DNA from: Nymphaea colorata
Lineage: Eukaryota; Streptophyta; Magnoliopsida; Nymphaeales; Nymphaeaceae
DNA length: 64,000 bases
Assembly (NCBI RefSeq): GCF_008831285.2
Contig: NC_045141.1
Location: 2,916,001-2,980,000 of the forward strand
Direction of reading: 5' to 3'
In this document: positions 22,471 to 34,600 of the stretch, piece after piece
How the letters are laid out: every line of letters begins with the position of its first letter
Numbering within the stretch: the stretch's first letter is position 1
Translations under genes and position numbers: made by a program
The notes under the pieces: generated by a model
What the model was told of the DNA's origin: nothing
Database searches by the model: none
Seen by the model: only the letters and a program-made list of their open reading frames with translations

Positions 22471-25415
22471 AGAATAGGGAAGTGTTGCTTTCTTGGTCAA
22501 TGTGTTGACCAATGAAACTGAATTGGTGAGGTTACAGGATGTTGTCATTGTGAATGAGTACCCTGATGTGTTTCCTGAGGAATTGTCATGTTTGCCTCCA
22601 ACGCGAGAAGTGGAGTTCAAAATAGAGTTGCTGCCAGGGACAGCTCCCATTTCTAAGGCACCCTACCGTATGGCACCGGCAGAGTTAGAAGAATTGAAGA
22701 AGCAACTGCGGGAGCTCTTAGACAAGGGTTTCATCCGACCTAGTGTGTCACCGTGGGGAGCACCAGTGTTGTTTGTTAAGAAGAAAGATAGGACAATGCG
22801 CTTGTGCATAGATTACCGTATGTTGAATCAAGTCACATCAAGAATAAGTATCCGCTTCCAAGAATCGAAGACTTGTTTGATCAGCTTAAGGATGCAAAGG
22901 TGTTATCCAAGATTGATTTGAGGACAGGTGATCATCAACTCTTGATACGGGAAGAAGATGTTGCTAAGACTGCTTTTCGAATGAGATTTGGGCACTATCA
23001 ATTCAGGGTCATGCATTTTGGATTGACCAATGCTCCTGCAGCGTTCATGGACCTCATGAATCGGGTCTTCCAAGCCTACTTGGACCGGTTTGTTATTGTT
23101 TTTGTTGACGATATTCTGGTGTACTCAGATAGTGAGGCAGAGCATAGAGATCACTTAAGGAGTGTGTTGAGTATTTTGCGCAAGCATAAGTTATATGCCA
23201 AGTATTCGAAATCTGAATTTTGGTTAGAGAATGTAAACTTTCTTGGTCATGTGATCTCGAATGATGGAGTTTCTGTCGATCCAGCTAAGGTGTCAGCTGT
23301 ACAGGACTGGAAGACACCGAGCAATGTAACTGAGGTTAGGAGCTTTTTGGGTTTGACAGGATACTATCGCAAGTTTATACAAGACTTTTCGAAAATAGCT
23401 ACGCCCATGACTAAGCTATTGAGAAAAGAAGTGAAGTTCGTTTGGAATGAAGAGTGCGAAAAGAGTTTCCAAACTTTGAAGGATAAGCTTACTACCGCCC
23501 TTATTCTGACACTTCCATCGGGTCATTCAGGGTTTGTTGTGTACACTGATGCATCTGGAATTGGTTATGGTTGTGTATTGATGCAACATGGTCGTGTGGT
23601 GGCTTATGCATCGAGACAATTGAAGGACCATGAGAAACACTATCCCACTCATGATTTGGAGTTGTGAGCGGTTGTGTTCGCATTGAAGGTATGAAGACAC
23701 TATCTCTATGGGGCAATATTTGAGGTGTTTACAGACCACAAGTCATTGAAGTATATATTCTCCCAAAAGGATCTCAACTTGAGGCAAAGAATATGGATTG
23801 AGTACTTGAAGGATTATGATTTCACCATATGATATCATCCAGGCAAGGCGAATGTGGTGGCTGATGCTTTGAGCAGACAGGCTAAGGCAACTTTGTGCAG
23901 TATGTTGATTCGTTCTTGGACACTGTTGCAAGATTTGATAGCATGGCAGCCTCACCTAGGTGACGAGAACAGAGCGACAAAGACTGCCTTAGTACGACAC
24001 CCTCTGTTAGAAGAGTTGATCATGAAGCAAAAGGAAGATCCTGACTTTGCTAAAAACATGAAAGAAAGTAAGAAGACAGATTCTCTTTGGCATCAAGATA
24101 AAGATGGTTCGTTGCGGTTTCGACAAAGATTGTGGGTTCCTAAGGATGAAGGGGTGAAGCATTAGTTGCTTGATGAAGCTCACAAATCTAAGTTTTCTAT
24201 ACACCCTGGTAGCACAAAGATGTTTCAGGATATGAAAAGAAACTTTGGTGGCCCGCAATGAAGTGTGAAATTGCAGAATATGTAGCAAAGTGCTTGGTTT
24301 GCCAGCGGGTCAAAGTAGAGCATCAACGACCAGAAGGCTGGTTGCAAAGAATTGATATCCCAGTGTGGAAATGAGAAGACATTACGATGGATTTTGTGTT
24401 GGTTTGTCTCACACCAGAAGTCAGCATGATGCCATATGGGTAATTGTTGATCGACTTACGAAGTTCGCTCATTTGCTGTCAATAAGAATCAATCAGTCCT
24501 TGGAAAGTCTCGCAGAGTTATATATTGGCGAGATAGTGAGATTGCATGGAGTGCCAAAGTCTATCATTGCGGATCGAGATCCACGTTTTACCTCTAGGTT
24601 TTGGGGGCAATAGCAGAAGACTTTGGATACCAAGCTTAAGTTGAGCACGACGTTCCACCCCCAAACTGATGGGCAGTCTGAGAGGACCATTCAGACCTTA
24701 GAGGATATGTTGCGTGCATGTGTCTTAGAGTGGAAAGGAGAATGGGATAAACATGTGAAATTGGCAGAATTTGCATATAATAACAGTTACCACTCTAGTA
24801 TTGGGATGGCACTTTTTGAAGCTTTGTATGGAAGGCCGTGCAGATCGCCAGCTTGTTGGATCGAATTGGGTGATGGTAAGATAAAAAACCCTTTAGTATT
24901 GCAACACTACACCGACCAAGTGCAATTGATAAGGAAAAAGTGGTTGACTGCTCGCTATGCCGACATTCGACGTAGAGAGTTGGCTTTTGAGGTTGGTGAT
25001 CATGTGTTCCTAAAGATTTCCCCTACTAAAGGTGTTTTTCGTTTTGGTGTGAAGGGAAAGTTGAGCCCGATGTTCATAGGACCATTTGAGATATTAGAGA
25101 AGATTGGAGAGGTGGCCCACAGATTCGCATTACCACCTGACTTGAGTCATATTCATGACGTTTTCCATGTTTCTATGTTTCGAAAGTACGCACCAGATCC
25201 TACGCATGTGATTGATTTTCAAGGTATTCAGGTGCAAGATGATTTGACAATGGAAGAATAGCCTATTAGAATTGTGGATCAAAGAGAGTAAGTGCTTCAT
25301 ACGAAGAGAATTCCTTTGGTAAGGGTGGAATGACAACACCATGAGTTGAAGGAGAGCACTTGGGAACTTGAGGAGGATATGCGGAAGAAATACCCACATC
25401 TGTTTTTGCATTGAG
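22470..25415 (+). pseudogene. Tekay-like pol: RT, RNase H, integrase, chromodomain
   Basis: Domains in order: connector with YPDVFPEEL (22,559); reverse transcriptase with [16 protein letters not shown], then the catalytic FVDDILVY at about 23,101; RNase H with [10 protein letters not shown] (about 23,540) and DHKSLKYIF; integrase zinc region with CLVCQRV (about 24,292); integrase core with [21 protein letters not shown] and HPQTDGQSERT (to about 24,690); and a C-terminal SH3-like region. A chromodomain-like tail (RIPLVRVEW, ESTWELEEDM, to about 25,410) follows. Breaks: a frameshift near 22,840 and stops at about 23,665, 23,690, 23,830, 24,163, 24,373, 24,611 and 25,259. Nothing functional can be made. 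Confidence 0.9.
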
Positions 25416-25449
25416 GTATGATCTAAATTTCGAGGACGAAATTTTATTT

Positions 25450-25462
25450 AAGGATGGTAGGA
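25450..25462 (+). other. Polypurine tract
   Basis: The purine-rich aaggatggtagga directly precedes the 3' LTR start and would prime plus-strand synthesis during reverse transcription. Confidence 0.7.
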
Positions 25463-27940
25463 TGTAACGCTCGTTCTTTTCTTTTAGACAGGTTGGGTTG
25501 GAGCGGGTCCAGACCCGGACCCGAGCACCACTTGCGTAAGGGAGCCCCGTCGCGCGAGGGAGTTTTCCTCCCTCGACTTCTTCAGCATCTTCTTCTTCTC
25601 CTTCTTCGACTGTTCCCTCTACTACGACCGCAACAAGGAAGAAGTGGCGGTCGGTGTGGTGGTGGCGGTGGCGACGGCAGCAGCGTGGGTAAGTTTCCTC
25701 TCTCACCCTCTCTGTCTGCTTCTTCTCCTCCCTCCCATGCAGCCTCTCCCTGCCCACACGCTCCCTACTTGAGCTCTCTCTCCCCATTTCCTGATTGCTT
25801 TTTCCCATTTTCCCCAACCGAGCACTCTTTCTCATGGATTGCATCATTGTTTATTAGGATTCCAGTTTGGGAAACACGTTCTTCCCCTCGTATCAGCGTT
25901 TAGGTGGTGTTGGTATGGTGGCTTGGCACAATTTCTGCCATTTGGGGACCAATTGTACGCTTGAGGTGGCTGTTGGAGGCGTCACAGCACGTGGCACACG
26001 TTTTTGTGAATGGATGCACCTTGGAGTTAAATAGGGAAAGCATACGTATGTTGGGTGTGACTATGGGGTTGATTCCTAGACTACAGAAAGCAAATGAGAA
26101 ATGTGTTGTGAGGGACTGGGCGAAGCATTGAGTTTTGACATCTGTTGGCACGACAAGAAGTTGGGAAGTGACCTATTGGAGAGTTTGTAGGTCCACACTA
26201 CCCGTCGACACCCTCTTGAGGCGATGACACGTGCCTCAATGATGTTGTTTTGTATTTGTTTGAATTGTTTGGGTATCTAGTAGGAATCTTATATTTTGTT
26301 TATGTCTGCAGGAACACCGGGCACGTCCCATCGACCTTGAGCTACCGGATTCGAAGCTTGAGGCATTTTGAAGAGTTTGTGAGCGCGCCACAGGTATGGC
26401 AGCATTCCAGGCAAATCCCTGCCTGGGGCAAATGTATGAATGTGTGTTCCTAGGGTCGTGGGATCCTAGGATTGTGATGGAATTGATTGACTGTTTAGTG
26501 AATGAATGTGTGTATGCATGTAAATGTTTTGATGTATGATATGAATTGTTTTGGAAAGACTATGGGATGTTTGTTTTGAAAATGTTACGCATTTGCATGT
26601 GCATGTTAGAATTGATAACTGTTTAGGACAGATGAGGCGGGGTATCGAGTCGAGTGTCTCCTCGACCTCAATTGTGCATTAGAAAGCATCTTAGAATGAT
26701 AATTGCATAGGACAGCTACGAGCCAATCATAGATCGAGACTACTCTTTGTGGTTTGGCTAAGTTTTTGAAGATGTGATTGATATGATGAATGATGTGAAT
26801 GTTTTGTTCTGTTGCTTACACATTGCTGTGGGCAATGGTGCAAATAATGGAATTGGAGGGTAGTCGTACCCGTATTGTATGACGGCTAGCTATGACTGTT
26901 ATTGTTATGTGTAGACCTTGTGTGGAGGCAATTGGAGGTGTAGGTGCATTCGTGAAGTGCACCAACCTCATGAGCTAGCCAGTCAGTTTGTGAATGTGTT
27001 AATCTAATGATAGGAATGAATGAATAAGAGATGAGAGGCCAGTGGGATGTCGCTATGTGTTTGGGAGACGTCCCGCTTTTGCCACTGGTCTCGCCTGTTC
27101 GGAGCGCAGGCGGTGCAAGACCCCAGGGTACTGTTGTGTGTTGTGCTTAGAGCGTTGGGCTCCCGCCTTCCCAACCTGGGTGTCCTAGGGAAGGCTGAGT
27201 ATCTCTCTTTGGACTTCACACATCCATGGATGAGTGCTCTACCGCTGCAGCGGATGAAATGGATCCATACTGTTATGGGCCACCACGGGGGTTGTCTCTC
27301 GGCTGTAGGCCGCCCATGGTGTGCACGTGTTTGTGTTGCACCCACAGGAACTGTTAATTCACTAAAGTCAATGAAAATGTAATGTATATGATTGTACGTG
27401 ACTGATATGCATGTGATTGATGTGAAAGCATGTGATTGAAACTATGTACTGTGGCCATTGAGTGGCTTGTACGTGTCGTGCTCTGACACGACATGATGAT
27501 GAATTCTTTTGATAATTGTTTTCTGACTTGAGCCCTATCTAAGAGGGTTTGGTATTTTCCTGGCTTGTTGCCATACTGCGAAGGCTAAGCCTTCATTTGT
27601 TTCTTTTTTAGGTTTTGGCAGATCCGAGGCAGCAAGTTGAGTAGATGGCTTCACTCACGTCCTACTGGGGAGGTTTTGGGATGTGTCTTTTGTAGTGTCG
27701 GCACGTCTTATTTTGGTTTTATTGATGTCTTGTTTTTGTTAGGCATCAATTATAGTATGGGGCATTTTTGTTATACATAGATGTGATTTTGTATGAATTG
27801 AAATGATTATATAAATGAAAGTTCGCCCCATTGTTTTGAATTGTTTGGCTCATCTCTTTTGAACTGTTGTGTAGTCGCACCTCAATGTTTGATGTTTAGA
27901 AAAAAAAAATGTTTGAGTGTCAAAAGGTTGGGGTGTGACA
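25463..27940 (+). repeat. 3' LTR of the Tekay-like element (2,478 bp)
   Basis: It runs from TGTAACGCTCG to GTGTGACA. Compared with the 5' LTR it lacks 289 bp, and the join lies at a shared AGCA (25,986-25,989 region), which suggests a microhomology deletion. The rest aligns closely. It has no protein-coding role. Its GC-rich first 250 bases also give open frames on both strands. Confidence 0.9.
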
Positions 27941-27945
27941 GTTTT

Positions 27946-29010
27946 GAATGTCAGACTATGATGCATACAAGTTCTTCAATTTTTACACAAGCCTTCAAAA
28001 TTTTTCGTATTACACTTAGGAGAACTCTTGCTTTCAATTCACATTTCACAAGTCACACCTCAGTGAATACCGGTTTTGCTACTTTCTCACCTTGGTGCAA
28101 ACAAGTCTTTCAAAATTCGCACCACGGTGCACATAGGTTTTTCAGTTTTGCATTTCAATGCATACAAGTTTTTCAAGTTCACAGTTCAATGCCCACAAGT
28201 TTTTCATTTATATACAAGTGCATACAAGTTTTAAATTTTGTGGTTTGGTGCACTAAAATTTTTACAATTTTCGAATGTTTTATACAAAATTTTCATACTT
28301 AGTGCACATTATCGCACTTTGGTGCAACAAAATTTCACAAGTTTTTAAAATGTCATGCTTCAACACATGATTTTCGAGCTTCGATGCCTACAAATTTTAC
28401 AAGAACATGTACTCATATAAGATTTTGTGCTTTGGTGTCTCCAAGTAGCATAAGATTTTTGTGCTTGAGTGTATAGAAGTAAATGTACCAACTTACACAA
28501 GTTTTCTCAAACTCTTGTGTTCTGGTATAAGATTTTTCACTTCGGCACCCCCATGTGAACTTGCCTTGACATAAGATTTTTGTGCTTCGGTGCACATAAG
28601 TGAATGTATCAGTAGACAAATTTTCACACTTCAATGCACACAAGTCTCGTGTTTTAGTGTAAGATTTTTGCGTTTCAGCACACACAAATAAATACACTTT
28701 GGTATAAGATTTTATGCTTCGGTTCCTACAAGTGAACGTGTCTCGACATAAGTTTTTTTGTGCTTCGGTACGCACAAGTAAATGTACTAGTCTACACAAT
28801 TTTGAAAACTTTTGTATTCTAGTATAAGATTTTTGCACTTTGGTGCACACAAGTGAACATGTCTTGTCATATGATTTCCATGCTAAACATGCCATTGTGT
28901 ATGGTGCATACAAGTACACGCACCTCAACACACATTTTTTGCACTTCAATGCAAATTTTCGATCTTTGGCACATACAAGTATTTCAAGTATGATAAATAT
29001 TTCAAACAAG
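27946..29010. repeat. Degenerate repeat, 'caagttttt...ttcggtgcaca' theme
   Basis: Short phrases such as 'cacaagtttttc', 'ataagatttttgtgcttcgg' and 'tgcacacaagtgaa' recur every 50-90 bp. Unit lengths vary, so this is an old tandem array. It continues the DNA left of the Tekay element (18,840-19,015 has the same 'caagtttt/caaaaacct' flavour). It belongs to the tail of the Tat-type element interrupted at 19,020. A 198-codon minus-strand frame here is a by-product. Confidence 0.6.
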
Positions 29011-29299
29011 TTATTAGATTATATCTTATAAGCACCAAATTATTTCCGTTTCTCTAATGAGGATAAGAAATTTTTACTCAAGATTTGATAGTCGTAAAAA
29101 AGATGAAAGATTTGACAGAACCATATTATAAGTCATGAAGGGAGCTTAGGAAATAGAGGACAATGTTACTGACTTTGACCCCTAGCAAAAGCAAGAACAA
29201 GAATCAATTGAAGAACAAGAGTTTGAGTTCACCCGAGCAAAACGTGAAAAATGATCATTGAAAAATCAGCTCAGGCCAAATGTAGTTGTTCCACTATAT

Positions 29300-29640
29300 C
29301 AATGTCTATTCTTTGAAATTATATCATTTATGAACATTTGTCTAGTTATGTCTTCTAAAGCTTTTTGAGCTTGGGCAAATAAGTCTGAGAGGTGTTTTAC
29401 ATTTGGTACTCTAAGGTCAACTGGTCAGCGAGCTGCTGACCCAAAACTCGTTACATGAGATTAGTAAAAAGCTCGACAGGCATGACAAAGCTACATGATC
29501 ATCAAAGGGATGGAACTTAGTAGCAGTTTATAAGGTGGTGAGGTATTTCCCCTATAGGTAAAAATAGGCCTGAAAATATCAAGAAAATGAGAAGAACAAG
29601 AGAGCCAAAATGGCCAAATTCAAGAACAAAATGAGCAAAA
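29300..29640. repeat. Dispersed repeat, copy 2 (matches about 12,440-12,860)
   Basis: Same order of phrases as the 12,440 copy, including 'caatgtctattctttgaaat', 'gtctagttatgtcttctaaa' and 'tcgacaggcatgac'. Divergence is high. Its position downstream of the integrase at 17,940, once the Tekay insertion is removed, mirrors the first copy's position downstream of the integrase at 11,475. Confidence 0.65.
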
Positions 29641-31160
29641 TGCCTGCCTAGAAAGTGAATGTCATTGAGTCAAGAATTCTCTAATAAACAAAAAAATGAA
29701 TGCTTCTTGTGATTATGAAGGGATTATGGATAATGACAAATCCTACACTAAGAAGCCTGAGGACATAGAGAGTAGTCCTTCTTATCTTATCATTTGGAAA
29801 TGCAAGAACAATTGTTTTAAATGAATTTCATAACATTGGCTGAAAAGTTTTTAATCATATAAGAACAAAATCATGCAAGTCTTTACAAGATATAAGAGAT
29901 ACAAGCAATGGAATTTTATCAAATTACAAGCGTTTTTACAAATCCATAAGTATTTCACAAGCACTCACATATATGTGAAATTTTCAGGCTTTGACGAAAA
30001 CAAGCATAAAAGCACATGCATTCCATTGCATAGAATTTACAAGTATTGTCATAAGCACTCACCTTTTATGTGAAATTTTCACGCTTCAGTGCACAAGTAC
30101 TCCAATGCATACATTTCCCAAGAATTTTCTTGCATCTTCACAAGCATTGCACCACTATTATGTGAAGTTGTCAAGTTTATACTCTTGAACTAGTTGTCTA
30201 AATCCTTGCATTGTACACTACACTGAGGAGATCCATTGACTTTATCTTTGTGAACGTCTTCATTGCATGTATATGTGGTTGTGTTCTATTATGTCTTAGT
30301 TTTCAAATTTAGAGCCTTTTTTCTAAAGAATTAAGGATTTGTATGGTTTGCCAACATGTTCATGAAGGGCTAAACCTTTTGCATTTTTTCATCTTTTCAA
30401 AAACCCGCAGATCCAAGTAGCAAGTGAAATGAAGAGCAAAACTTGCGTCATACCAGACAGCTTTTGTCAGCTTGTTGTATCATGATTTTGTGTCACTCGA
30501 TGTGATTCTATTTTACAATCTAATGTTTCATTCTTCTTGTAATGGAGTCACTCATGGTCATGCAAGACGTTTTGAATGGACATAACAAGTGGTGCCTTTA
30601 CCCCTATTCTTATTTTGCAAATTATAATGATGTTATGATTGTTGTGGTATAAAACCCCGACACTTTGTGTTGTTTGTTTTGAACTAATGGTGTTAAAAAA
30701 CGGTAAATTTTGGAGTGTGATAGATCGGGTCAGTTATTTTATCAGACCGAGCCCATCTTGCCAAGTTTGTGCTCGTGGGTTGCATTAGTAGGCCAAGCCC
30801 GGCTCATTTACAGGCCAAATCCCCGATGGGCATCCCCGACCACCCATCCCAGACCTAACTTGATGCCAACGCCTATTAAGAAGGAGGCACACCCTGCATT
30901 TTGTCTCAGGTTATTCATATTGTCTACCAAGTATTTATACAACACATAAATATACGCAACCTATGGCAACAACCACTAGTATATCGGTAGAGTTAGTCAG
31001 AATTGCGCACGTGGGCATTGTCAAATGGTGTTGCATGTTTCATGGTAGTACCTGTTACTCGTGGGACTTTTGAGGCTCTCTCTATTAGGTCCTGCACAGG
31101 TCTGGCACAAACAAGCTTCAACGGTCACATGTATACATGCATAAGAGGGAAAGGGGTCAG
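29641..31160. other. Retrotransposon tail and intergenic DNA
   Basis: 29,850-30,200 carries further 'cacaagcactcac...tatgtgaaattttc' repeats of the Tat-tail kind. From about 30,700 the composition changes to mixed, GC-richer intergenic DNA ('gagcccatcttgcc', 'gccaagcccggctc') without a gene. It separates the repeat cluster from the 3' end of the villin gene. Confidence 0.4.
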
Positions 31161-31170
31161 GTAAGATGCT

Positions 31171-31176
31171 TTTATT
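31171..31176 (-). promoter_or_regulatory. Candidate polyadenylation signal of the villin gene
   Basis: TTTATT on the plus strand reads AATAAA on the minus strand, 370 bases downstream of the villin stop codon at 31,546-31,548. That is a plausible 3' UTR length for a plant gene. Plant poly(A) signals are loose and other AT-rich candidates lie nearby. Confidence 0.4.
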
Positions 31177-31545
31177 AGTCACAAAAAACAATGGCCACCA
31201 AATATTACACTCCTTTACATAGTTCTTTAAAATACACAATACAACCTATAATTCTTTGACACATCCTTTTTGTCTTGTGAAACAATTGGCAAACAAATAA
31301 TTTAAAAAAAAAAATCTCAAAAAAGAAATTCTCCAAAAGACAATAAAGCAGAAAAGACAAAAAATTGGATATTGAACAAAAAAAAAAAAACCATACAAGG
31401 GTAGAAACCTGACGATTTGCAAAGAAAATGCTTGTCCTGGAGGAGAAACAGCTAAAAAAATACTGCATCTGCCTTCACATGATTACTTATCTGCAGAAGG
31501 AGCACCTTACACCTACAAGCCACTGTATGTTGAGCAAATCAGATA

Positions 31546-31659
31546 TCAGAATAGGTGAAGAGCCATTTTATGCTTATTCTGCCTCCACTTAGGCAATTTA
31601 TAAAATGCTTCCTTTGTCATGCCAAACTTCTCCCTGAATTCTTCAGCAGACAAGTAGGT
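31546..31659 (-). CDS. Villin last exon: headpiece domain and stop
   Basis: Encodes the whole C-terminal villin headpiece ([14 protein letters not shown], then [12 protein letters not shown], then the terminal [10 protein letters not shown]) and the stop TGA at 31,546-31,548. The headpiece is a compact F-actin-binding fold, and the W and the K/R cluster near the end are the actin-contact residues in characterised villins. The acceptor AG lies at 31,660-31,661. The upstream exon ends exactly at TKRE, the conserved joint before the headpiece. Confidence 0.95.
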   Translation of the reverse strand, partial: TYLSAEEFREKFGMTKEAFYKLPKWRQNKHKMALHLF

Positions 31660-34600
31660 CTGCACACAATATAAAAGATGGATAAGTGACAGCACATAGA
31701 ATAACCTTATAGTCATGCAATCTGGAGAGAGCTACCTCTCTTTTTGTCACATCAATATCTGTGACAGGATGTGATGATGATACTTTTAGGCGCTCATAAG
31801 GGTAAACAGGAAGCCCTTCTTCATCTTCTACCCCTTCTTTAACATCTTCCTGTATGGTGAAAGCTTCAATTCTGCTAGTCATTGAATTAGAGTTATCTTT
31901 GTGATTGACCTCCAGTGAAGCAGCTTTTGGTATTGTCACTTGACAAGCAGCTATAGGAAGATATTACAAATTCAAGAAAAAAATTGGCCTTAGAATCTTT
32001 ATCACAGTATTCATCTGTAAAAAAGAGATGTATACCTTTAAAAGATCGAGTGATAAGATTTTCCTTTTTTGATTCAAAAGAAGCAGTAAGAGCAGAAATT
32101 GCAGCTGATCTGGTGGGCGGCAACTTCATAGACTCTGACATCACTGATTTAGGATACAGCTTTCTCTCAACAGGAGGTGGAGTTGAAAGGTTCCTGGCAT
32201 TTGGATTCTCAAAAGCAGCAGCTAGTGCGTTGAACGCAGGAGATCTACCTCTGACACGAACCCTCTCTGGACTGAAGGACACACTTCTTGAACGCTGAGA
32301 TTTGTCTGGAGCACTAGATCTTCCTCCATATGATACTGGCAGTCGCCTTTTGGGCTTCTGGTTATAATATGACGCCCATTGTGCATCAAATTAAAATTTT
32401 ATCAGATGGAATTAAGACAATAAGACAGAAAGCACTCCAAAAAATAGTTCAAGCAATGAACATCTATGTCACCTGAGTGCATCTGTTAGGCACCCGCACG
32501 CATGTCGCATCTAGTCCCCCACACACGTCAATGCAACGTGCGTGCTGGTGCCGGTGCAGATTCGCCTCGGATGCGGCACCAATGCGACCACAGGCAAGTC
32601 CAATGCGGTCAGCCGCATGTGTTGAAATTTGTCTATTTTTCGACGCACACCTGACTCGAGTCAAACGCGAGTCAGTGTGGTCAGCATGTGCCGAAGACAA
32701 TTTTGTCCGTTCTTTTTTTAACTTAAGTTTTAAATTTCATTTTTAAAGCTCACATGTGTAGGGTTTAACCCTTGCAAGCATGAGCTTGGAACTTCACCCA
32801 CCTCTCTCGACCTCCTTCTTGACTTCCGACTTGATTTTTCTAGCGAGCATCTCATTTTTCTAGTGGCCCTCCCTCCTTCATCGCCTGGCGACTCAGCGTT
32901 AGACGACGACTGGCAAGTGCGGCGGTGATCATTGAATTGACAACAACAATGGTGATTTTCAACCTTCATTCTCTATTTTCCAAATCTTTCGTTTTTTTCT
33001 CTTACAAACGTTTTCATGCTTAATATCTTGTTTATTTCATTTTTTCATGTGTTGGCCTATTTCCTACTGATTTGCCCCAATTTGTGCACGTTGTTCCTAG
33101 TTTTTCACTTTTTCATTGTTGCTTCTTGTTTTTTGTTAAGATATTTTATCTTCTTTTTGCTTCCTTATTTCGTTCAGTTGTTATAATGTTACTTGTTAAT
33201 CTATTTCAGCATTGCTGTTCTGTCCAACCCATGGCTTTTCTGTTGAGGAATGTTGTTCTTAGTTATATATTAGTTATTAGCTTTTTGTTTGTGCTTGTAG
33301 GAGTTTTATCTAGAAGCGTGCAATACATTGCCATATCATTAGTTATTACCGAATGCTGTTTTGTATATTATCTATCCGCCATGCCCTTCTGAATGAAAGA
33401 AGAAAGGAGGAGGAGAGAAACCGAAGTCAGGGACGCCTGCCATATTATCAGTTATTACCAAACAGTGTTTTTAAGTATTATCTAGCAGCTGTGCAATCTT
33501 AGGCTGCATTTTGATTTTTGAGTATTGAAAATCCACTTATGATTATATTTAATAATTAGTTAAACTTACAACTTATAATGTTGTCACTTATTTTTATGAT
33601 TATATTTATTGGTTAGTTATATAACTTATAACGTTGTCAATTTTGAAATTTGAAGGCCAAGGCAAAAGGATGGCTGATAAAGGAAAAGGGAAGGCTGTTG
33701 CTTCAGAATCTCCAACAATAGAACTAGGATTGTCTTCATCTAATGTGAATGATACTTCAGATGCACCATCAAGTACAAAGTTTGGTTCACATCTAAGTGC
33801 AGTTTTTGTAAGTGAGATTCAACCATTATGAAAAGGAATTGAAGTGGTCACAAAAGACGCAAGCACTGGTAGCAAAAATGTACGTTTTGTGTGTGCATAT
33901 TGTATGGGTTCATTTGTTGACTTATACATGGGTGAAGGCACATCTTGTGAAAAATTGGGATGTGGAATTCAAGCATGTCAAAAAATTTTGTGTGCCAACA
34001 TAGAGAGTTCAAGAAGTTACAAGATTGTGCCGATGCAATTCACAGAAAGAAATTGACTGCTACTACTAGTGAAAGATCTACTTCCATGTCTCTTAATGGC
34101 ATTGATAAGAAAAGAAATTCATGTGACAATACTTTAGAGGCATGTTTTAAGTCATATGGAAGGGAAGAATTAGATAAATCGGCTGGTAAGTTTTTCTATT
34201 CTAGCTGCATTCCTCTTAATGTAGCTAGAAATCCCTCTTGAAAGAAGTTTGTGCTTGCAGTTGCAAACAGCAAATTGGTTGGGTATCTGCCTCTAGGCTC
34301 AGAAAGATTGCACACATCAATTCTTATGGATGAGAAAAATGAAGTCGAACAAATTTTAGCTAATACAATGTTCAAATGGAATACAACCAAGGTATCCATT
34401 GTCTTTGATGGGTGGACGCATTCACTAATTAATTTTATTGCTATTGCATGTAATGAACTAGTATTTTTAAAGACAGTTGATGCATCTGGAGAGTATAAAG
34501 ATGCTTATTTGAAAGGGGTATTCCTAGAAGTCATCAAAGAGGTTGGCCCAAATAAGATCGTCACAAATATTGTTGCTGTTTGCAAGAGTGCGGAATTAAG

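Larger units (their letters stand above)
19021..27940 (+). mobile_element. Tekay-like Ty3/gypsy chromovirus, complete ends, defective
   Basis: Two direct LTRs (19,021-21,755 and 25,463-27,940) flank a 3.7-kb internal region. It begins with a primer-binding site for initiator tRNA-Met (21,760-21,771) and ends with a purine tract (about 25,450-25,462). GTTTT flanks both sides (19,016-19,020 and 27,941-27,945) and fits a 5-bp target duplication. However, the internal region also begins gtttt, so the duplication should be checked. The integrase ends in a chromodomain-like segment, as in Tekay/Del chromoviruses. It cannot be autonomous: gag is almost entirely deleted and pol has several stops and a frameshift. 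LTR identity outside large indels is high (about a dozen differences by eye over about 1.4 kb), so the insertion is fairly young. The host site is the tail of a Tat-type element. Confidence 0.92.

Noticed and set aside
28413-29009. 198-codon minus-strand frame
   Set aside because: It lies in the degenerate 'caagttttt' repeat and its peptide mirrors the DNA repeat. No domain is visible.
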